In this document: positions 1 to 7,611 of the stretch, piece by piece
Layout: the number at the start of each line of letters is the position of its first letter
Numbering within the stretch: the first letter of the stretch is position 1
Assembly (NCBI RefSeq): GCF_026239655.1
Contig: NZ_JAPIVO010000006.1
Location: forward strand, 434,001-498,000
From: Pedobacter sp. MR2016-24
Lineage (GTDB): Bacteria; Bacteroidota; Bacteroidia; Sphingobacteriales; Sphingobacteriaceae
DNA: 64,000 nt
Direction of reading: 5' to 3'
Translations under genes and position numbers: made by a program
The notes under the pieces: generated by a model
Databases searched by the model: none
The model's input: only the letters and a program-made list of their open reading frames with translations
Told to the model about the DNA's origin: nothing

Positions 1-578
1 AATTGAGTACCCTGTGCAGTTACAAAAGCACCTACCTCAATGTATCTTTTGTTGACGATACCATTGATGGGAGATTTGATGTTGGCATCACTTACCCTTC
101 GTGCAGAGCTTTGCAATCTCAATCTTGCATTTTTAGTCGCCAGTTTAACCTGATCCAGTTGCTGTTGCGTAACACCACCTGTTTTAAATGAACTCGCATA
201 TCTTGCTTCATCTTTGATGGCATTTTCCAACGTAGCCTGTGCGGTTTCTCTGTCTGTATTGATAATCTCTGCATCGATGTGTGCAAGAATCTGTCCTTTG
301 CTTACGCGATCTCCTTCGTCAACATATATTTTAGTTACACGGCCGGCATTTTCAGACAGAAAGTTTAATTCCTGTTTTGGTTCAAAAGTTCCGTTGGCAC
401 TAAAGTTCAAATCAACTGCTTCTTTTTTCACCGGAGCTATACGCACGCTGACGGCACCACTTCCCTGAGCAACTAATGCAGTTTGTTCGTCATTTTTCTT
501 TTTATTGCTGTTAAGTACCCATGCAATAAGTCCGATGACAACTATAATTAGAATGACTGTTATAATTCCTCTTTTCAT
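1..578 (-). CDS. RND efflux periplasmic adaptor (MFP/HlyD family), 3' part beyond the window
   Basis: The gene runs off the left edge; 192 codons are visible from ATG at 578. The product starts with a short basic stretch and one hydrophobic segment (about residues 5-21), which acts as signal/anchor. A lipoyl-like half-motif follows around residues 68-103 (ENAGRVTKIYVDEGDRV), then a helical hairpin (about 105-160), then the second lipoyl half (INGIVNKRYIEVGAFV). This is the usual adaptor order. The start overlaps the stop of the upstream outer-membrane channel gene in an ATGA, so the two are translationally coupled. The protein should bridge an inner-membrane RND pump, expected just outside the window, to the TolC-like channel. 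The substrate cannot be told from the sequence. Confidence 0.9.
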   Translation of the reverse strand, partial: MKRGIITVILIIVVIGLIAWVLNSNKKKNDEQTALVAQGSGAVSVRIAPVKKEAVDLNFSANGTFEPKQELNFLSENAGRVTKIYVDEGDRVSKGQILAHIDAEIINTDRETAQATLENAIKDEARYASSFKTGGVTQQQLDQVKLATKNARLRLQSSARRVSDANIKSPINGIVNKRYIEVGAFVTAQGTQ

Positions 579-1897
579 TTTAGTAGTGATTTTATATTTC
601 CGTTTGATTTGATTAATTGTATTTCAGCGATCTTATAGTTAAGCAGCGCTTGTGTGTAGCTGTTTTGTGCTGATGTTAGCGCATTTTCTGTGTCCAGAAG
701 ATCCGTTAATGCAGCTAGGCCATTATTGTAATTATTCTGGGTGCTGTTGTAGATTTCCTGGGCAAGCTGCACGTTCTCTCGTTGCGCTTTGATTGTATTG
801 ATATTGTTTCTTAACTGGATCTTTGCATTCTCGTAAGCAAGATTAAGGGAATTAGTGGTTTCCCTGATATCTACATCAGCTTTTTTAAGATCTACATTAG
901 CCTGACGGATTCTTGAACGCGTAGCGAAACCATTGAAGATCGGTACTCTCAACGTAATTCCTATAGCAGAAGCATCATAGTAAAAAGCAGATCCATGTCT
1001 GTTGAACAAATCAAATTTATCACTTTGGCCAGTAGTGGAGATATTGGCGTTTAAGGACAATGTTGGATAGTATTCTGCTACATAAGATTTACGCTGAAGG
1101 CTGTACAATTCTTTTTGTATACCTAATAATCTGATTTCCGTTCTTCCGGCCACGTTAATCGTGTCCGATAGCTCTGGCATAGATGTTACTTTAGCAAATT
1201 CATCAGGAGGCAGTACAATCGCCGTGGCCACTGGCATTCCCATAGAGAATTTCAGTTGATTTTCCAGTTGTACAACTGCATTTATCGTTTGTTCACGCTG
1301 CGTCTGCAAATTTGTAAGGTTTACTTTAATCCTGTCTACGTCGATTTTTTTAGCCAGACCATTATCATATTGATTGGTAATGATTTTTTCGATTACCTTC
1401 ACATTTTTGATGTTTGTATCAATTACATTCAGTTGCTGCCTGCTCACCAATACCTGGTAATAATTATTCGCTACCTGTTCAATAATCTGTTCCTCGGTAA
1501 GGTTTGCGTTGAGTTGGTAATAGCTTTCACTTGTTCTGGCTGCCTGCAATCCTGTAAACACTTTTTGGTTAAATAACTCCTGATTCAATTGCAGATTTGC
1601 ATTGGAATTCCAGGGGTTTCCTATCTGAACAGCCTGGTTATTAAATACCAGCTTACCGACAATTGCATTATAGGTAAGACCTGCGCTACCTACTACCTGG
1701 GGAAGGGCCTGCGCTCTTATTTCCTGGGTTTTGAATCTGCCACCGTCGATATCCAGTTTTGCTTTCCGGATATTGGCATTGTTCTCTACGGCAAAATTTA
1801 CTGCGTCTTTCAACGTTAGTGGCTGTTGTGCATGTAGCAGGTTAGAAATGAGCAGGCCCAGTAACAAAATTGGAATTGCTTTTATTGGTTTAATCAT
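575..1897 (-). CDS. TolC-like outer membrane efflux protein
   Basis: A 440-residue outer-membrane factor. It has a cleavable signal peptide (residues 1-23, ending LLHA before QQ) and the two tandem OEP repeats expected of TolC-type trimeric channels: long heptad-rich helices around residues 25-220 and 245-435, separated by beta-strand segments. Length is normal for the family. It is the second gene of an operon reading TetR - channel - adaptor - (pump outside the window). The stop codon overlaps the adaptor start by four bases, and the TetR stop lies about 30 bp upstream. It forms the outer-membrane exit duct of a tripartite pump; drug, bile-acid or metabolite specificity is unknown. Confidence 0.92.
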   Translation of the reverse strand: MIKPIKAIPILLLGLLISNLLHAQQPLTLKDAVNFAVENNANIRKAKLDIDGGRFKTQEIRAQALPQVVGSAGLTYNAIVGKLVFNNQAVQIGNPWNSNANLQLNQELFNQKVFTGLQAARTSESYYQLNANLTEEQIIEQVANNYYQVLVSRQQLNVIDTNIKNVKVIEKIITNQYDNGLAKKIDVDRIKVNLTNLQTQREQTINAVVQLENQLKFSMGMPVATAIVLPPDEFAKVTSMPELSDTINVAGRTEIRLLGIQKELYSLQRKSYVAEYYPTLSLNANISTTGQSDKFDLFNRHGSAFYYDASAIGITLRVPIFNGFATRSRIRQANVDLKKADVDIRETTNSLNLAYENAKIQLRNNINTIKAQRENVQLAQEIYNSTQNNYNNGLAALTDLLDTENALTSAQNSYTQALLNYKIAEIQLIKSNGNIKSLLK

Positions 1898-1927
1898 AAT
1901 CGGGGGTTTCTTAGATTAGGCTGATGT

Positions 1928-2539
1928 TTATTTTTTAAGTCCTTGTATAAAGATGGAAGAAAGGCTGATTTGTTTCTCTTTCATTATTTTTAGCTCCTTT
2001 TTATCTGGAAACAGTTCCTTATTACCATGTGTGATGCAAAGTGAAGTAAGTCCTGACAAAGAAGAAATATACAGATCTGCCATTTTTGGATAATCATCTA
2101 TGGGAGATATTTCATTGTTTTTTACAGCCGTTTCGAACAGACCTTGAAAAAACAGGTGTTCTTTACCTTTCATCTTCATGATGTAGGTTTTAAGCTCCAC
2201 CGAACTCAGAGATGGATCTGGTGTTGCACTTGCTAAGTGCAGCATATAATAGCGCAGAAAAAACCGGTATCTGATTTCAATGATATTTAATAGGGTGCCT
2301 TCAAGGTTTTCGGCTTGTGTCTGGTCTTTGGTGAGTATTTCGAAATAATCTGAAAAAATTTTCTCCATCACACCAAGAACAAGGCTGCTTTTGTCGGGGA
2401 AATAATAATACAATGAAGGTTTTGATACAGAAAGGTCTTCTGCAATTTCATTCATTGTTGTTTTGTTGATGCCGAAATGTATAAAACGCTTAATAGCGCC
2501 GTCAATAATTAATTCTCTCTTTTTATCAGTCTCTACCAT
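1928..2539 (-). CDS. TetR/AcrR family transcriptional regulator, first gene of the efflux operon
   Basis: A 203-residue TetR-type repressor. The N-terminal helix-turn-helix (about residues 28-47: TTMNEIAEDLSVSKPSLYYYF) is canonical, including the SLYYYF recognition-helix end; the C-terminal ligand domain is divergent, as usual. It is encoded directly upstream of the outer-membrane channel and adaptor genes on the same strand and is therefore the likely local repressor of the pump. A palindrome at 2557-2579 overlaps its own predicted -7 promoter element, which fits autoregulation. A second TetR gene of similar length lies upstream; the two share the HTH but differ in the ligand domain. Confidence 0.9.
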   Translation of the reverse strand: MVETDKKRELIIDGAIKRFIHFGINKTTMNEIAEDLSVSKPSLYYYFPDKSSLVLGVMEKIFSDYFEILTKDQTQAENLEGTLLNIIEIRYRFFLRYYMLHLASATPDPSLSSVELKTYIMKMKGKEHLFFQGLFETAVKNNEISPIDDYPKMADLYISSLSGLTSLCITHGNKELFPDKKELKIMKEKQISLSSIFIQGLKK

Positions 2540-2556
2540 TTTACTTTTCTACCTTC

Positions 2557-2579
2557 TGACTTTATTGTTTTATTAGTCA
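2557..2579 (-). promoter_or_regulatory. Inverted repeat, candidate TetR operator
   Basis: TGACT and AGTCA arms are separated by a 13-nt AT-only-but-one core. On the minus strand the end of the palindrome overlaps a TACTTTTG box (2578-2585) that matches the Bacteroidota -7 consensus TAnnTTTG; a TTTC sits 20 nt further upstream in place of TTTG. The site lies 18 bp upstream of the TetR start at 2539. A repressor bound here would block the promoter, the classical layout of TetR self-regulation. The binding protein is inferred. Confidence 0.5.
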
Positions 2580-2652
2580 AAAGTAAGACGTTGCAAGTTA
2601 ATACTGAAATTTCTAGGTGAAAACCAGCGACTTAAAAGTGTTTATGACATTT

Positions 2653-3270
2653 TTATGACTTATTCGCAGGCCTTAAACCGGCTAAAAATATCTCTGCAAA
2701 TTTCTTTTCTTTAGTAAAAATCAATTTGAATTGTTCTTTGCCGGGAAAGATATTTCTCGTTCTATTTAGGATGTTGAAATGAATGCCGGAAATGGCTTCT
2801 ACAAATATTTCTGTAATGATTGCCGGATCTTCAATTGAAAATTCGCCAATGGCGTCTCCTTTAATCAAGAGACCTGAGATGATTTTCATTTCAAATTCCC
2901 TGGCGCGGGTAAATTTTTCGAAAAGTGCTTCAGGCAGATCCGGACCAATACTCTGCATATATTCGATCAGGTTATAGTATTTTTGGATATAGGCCTGTCT
3001 TTTTTGCAGAATGATCAGAATTCCGTCAGTAGCAGTGGATGTTTTTTCAACAGATTTAAGCAGGTCTCTGCTAATGGTATGCATCAGATGTTCAATTACA
3101 CTGACATATAAACTGAGTTTATCTGGAAAATAATAATAAAGCAAAGCTTTAGAAAACGCAATATCTTTTGCAATTTCAGTCATAGTGGTCTTTGTCAGGC
3201 CATAATGTGCAAATCTTTTTAGTGCAGCATCAATAATTAAGAGTCTTTTTTTGTCTTGATTTTCCATCAT
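2653..3270 (-). CDS. TetR/AcrR family transcriptional regulator
   Basis: A 205-residue TetR protein with HTH at about residues 29-48 (TTMTEIAKDIAFSKALLYYYF). Two adjacent ATG codons are possible starts (3270 and 3267). A gap of 113 bp containing a separate promoter-like box separates it from the next TetR gene, so it need not belong to the efflux operon. The two regulators look like an old duplication: the DNA-binding halves and the YYYFPDK motif match closely, while the ligand halves differ. Its target is not evident; control of the same pump in response to another ligand is a plausible guess. Confidence 0.88.
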   Translation of the reverse strand: MMENQDKKRLLIIDAALKRFAHYGLTKTTMTEIAKDIAFSKALLYYYFPDKLSLYVSVIEHLMHTISRDLLKSVEKTSTATDGILIILQKRQAYIQKYYNLIEYMQSIGPDLPEALFEKFTRAREFEMKIISGLLIKGDAIGEFSIEDPAIITEIFVEAISGIHFNILNRTRNIFPGKEQFKLIFTKEKKFAEIFLAGLRPANKS

Positions 3271-3421
3271 GAATCGGCTTGCTTTATTTTTTAATTGACG
3301 TCGGCTTGAATAAGGTTATAATCGAACGTAAAATATGCATAATTATTAAATATTGTATTTAACATATTTATTACAAGCGCTAACAATTACATTTGCCAAT
3401 AAAATTAATCTTTTTGCTGTT

Positions 3422-4438
3422 ATGTCTTTACTACAAGAGAATATTTCACTCAGACCCTATAATACGTTCGGTATAGAGGTGAAAGCACGTTATTTTGCTG
3501 AAATTTCCGATCCTTCGCAATTGATTGAATTGCAAAAAAATCTTGTTTTAGAACAGCACAAATTACTGGTAATTGGTGGAGGCAGCAATTTACTATTTAC
3601 GGAAGATTTTGATGGTTTGGTTTTAAAGATAAGCATATCTGGTCTGAAGTATGAACAAAGAGCAGATCAGATTATCGTAACTGCTGGTGCTGGTGTGGTA
3701 TGGAACGATCTGGTCAATTATGCGGTGCAGCATGATTTTGCCGGACTGGAGAACCTGAGTTTAATTCCGGGTACAGCCGGAGCTTCCCCGATTCAGAATA
3801 TCGGTGCTTATGGTGTGGAACTGAAAGATGTATTTGAGTCCTGCACAGCTTTTGAAATTGCTACAGGGGAGTTTAAGGAGTTTAGTCGTGCTGACTGCGG
3901 TTTTGCTTACCGGGACAGCGTTTTCAAAAATGAGCTCAAAGGTCAATATATCATTACGGCTGTTCGTTTCAGGCTGGCTGCTCAGGCAAATATAAACACA
4001 CAGTATGGAGCCATACAGGCCGAACTGGCTAATCGCGAAATTATTAATCCTACCATAGCAGATATTTCAACAATTGTGGCAGAGATCAGGGTAAGTAAAT
4101 TGCCTGATCCCTCTACCATTGGTAATGCGGGAAGTTTTTTTAAGAATCCCGTGATACCGCGTGAGCAATTTGACCCGCTGGTGGGTAAGTTTCCTGAACT
4201 TGTTAATTATCCTGTTGCTAATGGAAAAATCAAACTGGCCGCTGGCTGGCTGATAGAATACTGCGGTTTTAAAGGGAAGATAGATGGTCATACCGGAACA
4301 TGGAAAAATCAGGCGCTGGTACTGGTAAACCATGGCGGTGCAACGGGAAAAGAAGTGTATAGTTTTTCAGAAAAGATTATAGACACGGTGTACGCTACTT
4401 TTGGAGTTCATTTGGAGCGTGAGGTAAATATCCTGTGA
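3422..4438 (+). CDS. murB: UDP-N-acetylmuramate dehydrogenase
   Basis: MurB reduces UDP-GlcNAc-enolpyruvate to UDP-MurNAc with NADPH and FAD in the cytoplasm, an early step of peptidoglycan synthesis. From ATG 3422 the protein has 338 residues, close to the 342 of the E. coli enzyme. The FAD loop IGGGSNLL is at 51-58, the PGTAGASPIQNIGAYG segment at 116-131, YRDS with the active-site Arg near 164, and GNAGSFFKNP with the catalytic Ser at 238. The terminal HLEREVNIL carries the expected Glu. This is a type I MurB. The frame is open upstream to 3353, but those 23 residues are unlike MurB, so the internal ATG was chosen. No operon partner is visible. Confidence 0.96.
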   Translation: MSLLQENISLRPYNTFGIEVKARYFAEISDPSQLIELQKNLVLEQHKLLVIGGGSNLLFTEDFDGLVLKISISGLKYEQRADQIIVTAGAGVVWNDLVNYAVQHDFAGLENLSLIPGTAGASPIQNIGAYGVELKDVFESCTAFEIATGEFKEFSRADCGFAYRDSVFKNELKGQYIITAVRFRLAAQANINTQYGAIQAELANREIINPTIADISTIVAEIRVSKLPDPSTIGNAGSFFKNPVIPREQFDPLVGKFPELVNYPVANGKIKLAAGWLIEYCGFKGKIDGHTGTWKNQALVLVNHGGATGKEVYSFSEKIIDTVYATFGVHLEREVNIL

Positions 4439-4610
4439 CAAATATCTGTATTTATAACATAACTCATCAAAACCGATCCATTAGGCCATAATTGATTTTT
4501 TGGTACATATGTTGTATAAGTCTTAATATACAAGTTTGAACAAACGTGATAACGCCACTTTAAAAAAGGATCCTGTTTGTTTGCTTTTTAACCTTAAAAC
4601 TTAAAACATT

Positions 4611-5141
4611 ATGACAAAAAATGAGTTTAATTTCCAGCTTCACAATCATTCAGTTTCTTTACAGTCATTCGCTTTAAATTTTACAAAAGACATTGAAGAT
4701 GCAAACGATTTAGTTCAGGATACAATGTTAAAAGCTGTTACCTACTACAGTAAATTTAAAGAAGGAACAAATTTGAAAGGATGGTTGTTTACGATCATGA
4801 AAAATACATTCATCAATAACTACAGAAGATTGGTGAAAACAAACGCATTGATTACACAATCTGATGATATTTCATCTGCTAATCTTCACTATAGTGCTAC
4901 ACAAAATACCAGTGACAGTAAGTTTGTTATTGGCGATATCAATAAGGCTTTGGCTACTTTACAACCAGAATATCATGTTCCTTTTGTTAAATACTTTGAG
5001 GGATATAAATACCACGAAATTGCTGACATGCTGGAGATTCCAATCGGAACAGTAAAAACAAGAATCCATGTAGCCCGTCAGATATTAAAAAAATATTTGA
5101 AGACTTATTCTAAAGATATTTTAGGTGCCGATATTGTTTAA
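4611..5141 (+). CDS. ECF-type RNA polymerase sigma factor
   Basis: A 176-residue sigma-70 family protein of the extracytoplasmic-function type. Region 2 lies at about residues 26-73 (DANDLVQDTMLKAV and GWLFTIMKNTFINNYRR), region 4 at about 116-163 with the helix-turn-helix YHEIADMLEIPIGTVKTRI. Sigma-3 is absent. No anti-sigma or FecR-like gene is adjacent and there is no long C-terminal extension, so the mode of activation is unknown. It is followed by a clear terminator (5166-5198), so it is monocistronic. The next gene downstream encodes a lycopene cyclase; a regulatory link with pigment synthesis is possible but only suggested by position. Confidence 0.9.
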   Translation: MTKNEFNFQLHNHSVSLQSFALNFTKDIEDANDLVQDTMLKAVTYYSKFKEGTNLKGWLFTIMKNTFINNYRRLVKTNALITQSDDISSANLHYSATQNTSDSKFVIGDINKALATLQPEYHVPFVKYFEGYKYHEIADMLEIPIGTVKTRIHVARQILKKYLKTYSKDILGADIV

Positions 5142-5165
5142 TTAAGGCTTCTGATCATAAAATAA

Positions 5166-5198
5166 AGCGTTTAAACTTCACTGTTTAAGCGCTTTTTT
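5166..5198 (+). terminator. Rho-independent terminator after the sigma factor gene
   Basis: GCG(T)TTAAAC at 5167-5176 pairs with GTTTAAGCGC at 5183-5192 around a 6-nt loop and is followed by a run of six T. It lies 25 bp after the sigma-factor stop codon. Confidence 0.75.
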
Positions 5199-5282
5199 AA
5201 TATCAGGTAATTTCCGCTGATCAAATAGGGAGTGGTTAATGAGCTGAAAATTATATTTTTGGGCTTTTAATATCAAAGTTTA

Positions 5283-5960
5283 ATGAATTATACGTACTTA
5301 TTGATAAACTTCGCCTTGTTAATGGTGACTGCTGTTCTGTTTTCTTTTCGCCGGATAAATGTACTGGCAAATAGTAAATTTCTCCTATTGGCCGTTTTTA
5401 TTAATGTATTTGTGTTTTCTGTGCCTACAGAATATCTTACCCGGGTAAAAGTCATCGTCTTTAATCCTCCTTTTCTTATAGGTATAAACTTATGGGGATT
5501 ACCTGTTGAAGAGCTTTTTTTCTCGCTTTCGATGCCCTTGTGTGCTCTCGCTATCTATCTTTTTCTCAATGTCAGATTCCCGGATCAGCGGCTGGAAAAA
5601 TATAGCCTGGCCTTGAGTAATGTCCTGATGGGCATATGTATTGCCATACTTTATTTTGGTTATCATCATCTCTATACATTAATCACTTTTTCGCTTCTAT
5701 TTGTCTTTATCCTCTATGTAGAATACGTGAATAAGATCCGGTTCATGTATAAATTCTACCGTGCTTTTCTCGTATCGCTTATTCCATTTTATATAAGTTC
5801 GGGTATTCTGAACGGATTGCCTGTTATTCAGTACAGCGAGGAGGATACGCTGATTTTTAATTTATTCAAAGTTCCGTTTGAAAGTACTTTTTACTTTATG
5901 GGAATGCTGTTGCTGGTGGTGTATTTGTTTGAGGCATTTAAAAATAAATCTGCCAGATAG
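5283..5960 (+). CDS. Lycopene cyclase, fused CrtYc-CrtYd type
   Basis: A 225-residue polytopic membrane protein with about seven hydrophobic segments. It carries two copies of the lycopene cyclase domain. The first (about 1-105) has the signature PVEELFF at 74-80; the second (about 110-225) has VPFESTFYF at 197-205, with the acidic residues of both motifs kept (E76, E77, E200). In actinobacteria the halves are separate subunits (CrtYc, CrtYd); in fungi and many Bacteroidota they are fused, as here. The enzyme cyclises the ends of lycopene or a related carotene. No phytoene synthase or desaturase gene is in the window, so the pathway genes lie elsewhere. It overlaps the next gene by one base. 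Confidence 0.85.
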   Translation: MNYTYLLINFALLMVTAVLFSFRRINVLANSKFLLLAVFINVFVFSVPTEYLTRVKVIVFNPPFLIGINLWGLPVEELFFSLSMPLCALAIYLFLNVRFPDQRLEKYSLALSNVLMGICIAILYFGYHHLYTLITFSLLFVFILYVEYVNKIRFMYKFYRAFLVSLIPFYISSGILNGLPVIQYSEEDTLIFNLFKVPFESTFYFMGMLLLVVYLFEAFKNKSAR

Positions 5961-6196
5961 TGGAACTGCCTGAATATACCAAACAACAGCTGGCTTTAAG
6001 AAATGGTCAGGATAAACCACAAATATGGGTGGCCTGTAAAGGTGTAATCTATGATGTTGGAGAGAGCCGTTTATGGAAAAATGGTAAGCACTATGAACAC
6101 TGGGCAGGACAGGACTTAACGGAAGAATTGATTGATGCACCGCACACGCATACCGTGTTTGATAAATTTACCCCTGTCGGAAAATTAAAATCTTAA
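5960..6196 (+). CDS. Small cytochrome b5-like haem-binding protein
   Basis: A 78-residue protein that is essentially one cytochrome b5-like haem/steroid-binding domain: an opening like EYTKQQLALRNGQDKPQIWVA, then GVIYDV (28-33), then W-x-NGKHYEHWAGQDLT and APH. H44 or H47 and H62 or H64 are the candidate haem ligands; the classical HPGG is missing. The start is GTG at 5960, overlapping the TAG of the lycopene cyclase gene by one base. No in-frame ATG would keep the first strand of the domain, so GTG is preferred. Coupling to a membrane cyclase suggests it may supply electrons to a carotenoid- or lipid-modifying enzyme; that is inference. Confidence 0.75.
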   Translation: MELPEYTKQQLALRNGQDKPQIWVACKGVIYDVGESRLWKNGKHYEHWAGQDLTEELIDAPHTHTVFDKFTPVGKLKS

Positions 6197-6232
6197 GTAA
6201 TCTCTGCTAATTTTTAGCAGAGATTACTTAAG
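6192..6232. repeat. 19-bp perfect inverted repeat with 3-nt loop between converging genes
   Basis: Arms 6192-6210 and 6214-6232 are perfectly complementary (CTTAAGTAATCTCTGCTAA and its complement) with TTT between. The stop codon of the cytochrome b5-like gene is inside the left arm, and the stop of the sugar kinase gene on the other strand is 9 bp away. It can act as a terminator for both directions, though there is only a weak T/A tract outside the stem. Confidence 0.8.
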
Positions 6233-6240
6233 AAAAGGAA

Positions 6241-7161
6241 CTATGCTTCTATGCTGAATGAGCTTAAATTGATAAACTCTTTTATTCTTGCTGTTACTTC
6301 TTCTTCAGTGAGGTTCAGGATTTTTTCTGTACCAAATTTTTCTACACAGAATGATGCCAGTGCAGAACCATAAACAATCGCATTTTTCATGTTCGTGAAA
6401 TTGATTGTACCTACTTTAGCCAGGTAACCGATAAATCCACCTGCGAAAGTATCACCCGCACCTGTCGGATCAAACACTTCTGCTAATGGAAGCGCAGGAG
6501 TAGAGAAGATTTTATCTTCATGGAATAACAAGGCACCATGCTCACCTTTTTTGATGATCAGGTATTTCGGACCCATAGTCAGGATTTTCTTTGCTGCTTT
6601 TACCAAAGAATACTCACCAGATAACTGACGGGCTTCCTCATCATTAATGGTTAATACATCAACTAATTTCAATGTTTCCAGTAAATCGTCCATAGCTACG
6701 TCCATCCAGAAGTTCATCGTATCTAAAACAATCAGCTTAGGCCTGTTTTTAAGACGTTTAATGACGGTTTGCTGGATTTGTGGAGTAAGATTACCTAACA
6801 TCAGATATTCGCAGTCCTGATAGCTCTCTGGAATAATCGGGTCAAAATCTGCAAGTACATTTAATTCTGTGATTAATGTATCTCTGCTGTTCATATCATT
6901 GTGGTATTTTCCAGACCAGAAGAATGATTTTTCACCTTCCTTAATCTGCAATCCTTCAGTATCTATACCATGTTGATTAAGCGTGTTAATGTCTTCTTTA
7001 TGAAAGTCGTCACCCACAACACCAACGATTTTCACTTTATTATAGAAGTAAGAAGCAGCTAAACTTGCGTACGTTGCGGCGCCACCTACAATTTTATCTG
7101 TCTTTCCGAAGGGAGTCTCTATAGCATCGAAGGCTACAGTCCCTATGATTATCAGGCTCAT
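6241..7161 (-). CDS. PfkB family carbohydrate/nucleoside kinase
   Basis: A 306-residue ribokinase-fold kinase. It shows the GGAATYAS substrate-side motif (26-33) and the C-terminal PfkB signature DPTGAGDTFAGGF (231-243), with D237 as the catalytic base. Length and order fit the small PfkB kinases of Bacteroidota that are often annotated only as sugar kinase. It phosphorylates a sugar or nucleoside hydroxyl with ATP in the cytoplasm; the substrate cannot be read from sequence. It is a single gene with its own start region, bounded by the palindrome at 6192-6232 downstream and tRNA genes on the other strand upstream. Confidence 0.85.
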   Translation of the reverse strand: MSLIIIGTVAFDAIETPFGKTDKIVGGAATYASLAASYFYNKVKIVGVVGDDFHKEDINTLNQHGIDTEGLQIKEGEKSFFWSGKYHNDMNSRDTLITELNVLADFDPIIPESYQDCEYLMLGNLTPQIQQTVIKRLKNRPKLIVLDTMNFWMDVAMDDLLETLKLVDVLTINDEEARQLSGEYSLVKAAKKILTMGPKYLIIKKGEHGALLFHEDKIFSTPALPLAEVFDPTGAGDTFAGGFIGYLAKVGTINFTNMKNAIVYGSALASFCVEKFGTEKILNLTEEEVTARIKEFINLSSFSIEA

Positions 7162-7304
7162 ATATTTTATTTTAAATTATTTTGATTTTTTTCTCTGCAA
7201 ATATTGCATAAATAATTTAAAAGCCCTAATATTGCATTCCCAAAACGAACGAGACTTTATGTTGTTTATTAAAGTCAGAAAGCGTTTTCGGATAACCAGA
7301 GTAC

Positions 7305-7381
7305 TCCTTCTTAGCTCAGCTGGTTAGAGCATCTGACTGTTAATCAGAGGGTCGCTGGTTCGAGCCCAGCAGAGGGAGCCA
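7305..7381 (+). tRNA. tRNA-Asn(GTT), copy 1
   Basis: A 77-nt cloverleaf with CCA encoded. The acceptor arm TCCTTCT pairs with AGAGGGA, followed by discriminator G. The D arm is AGCTCAGCTGGTTAGAGC. The anticodon stem TCTGA/TCAGA encloses the loop CTGTTAA, giving anticodon GTT. The T arm is GCTGG-TTCGAGC-CCAGC. It reads AAC and AAU codons. A terminator follows after 4 nt, and an identical gene follows 84 bp later. Confidence 0.97.
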
Positions 7382-7385
7382 GATT

Positions 7386-7417
7386 AAAAACCTTTCAGTT
7401 CACACTGAAAGGTTTTT
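7386..7417 (+). terminator. Terminator after tRNA-Asn copy 1
   Basis: A 14-bp stem (arms 7386-7399 and 7404-7417) with loop TCAC; the descending arm ends in five T. It separates the two tRNA-Asn genes into different transcripts. Confidence 0.8.
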
Positions 7418-7465
7418 CTGTTAAAGTAGAGGGCATTGCCTTTTTAAATAGTAACCAGAATGAAT

Positions 7466-7542
7466 TCCTTCTTAGCTCAGCTGGTTAGAGCATCTGACTG
7501 TTAATCAGAGGGTCGCTGGTTCGAGCCCAGCAGAGGGAGCCA
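7466..7542 (+). tRNA. tRNA-Asn(GTT), copy 2
   Basis: Identical over all 77 nt to the copy at 7305-7381, CCA included, with unrelated flanks. The second gene has its own terminator (7545-7581). It is probably a simple tandem duplication that raises tRNA-Asn dosage. Confidence 0.97.
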
Positions 7543-7544
7543 AT

Positions 7545-7581
7545 AAAAAGCCCTTTTTTCGTAAGAAAGAAGGGCTTTTTT
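7545..7581 (+). terminator. Terminator after tRNA-Asn copy 2
   Basis: AAAAAGCCCTT (7545-7555) pairs with AAGGGCTTTTT (7570-7580) and ends in six T. It lies 3 nt after the tRNA and about 30 bp before the haem oxygenase gene. Confidence 0.8.
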
Positions 7582-7611
7582 GCTATCTTCGCTTTCCGCT
7601 AATACAATTAC

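Noticed and set aside
3353..3421. Upstream extension of murB
   Set aside because: The 23 extra residues are hydrophobic and unlike the family N-terminus; ATG 3422 gives the expected length.
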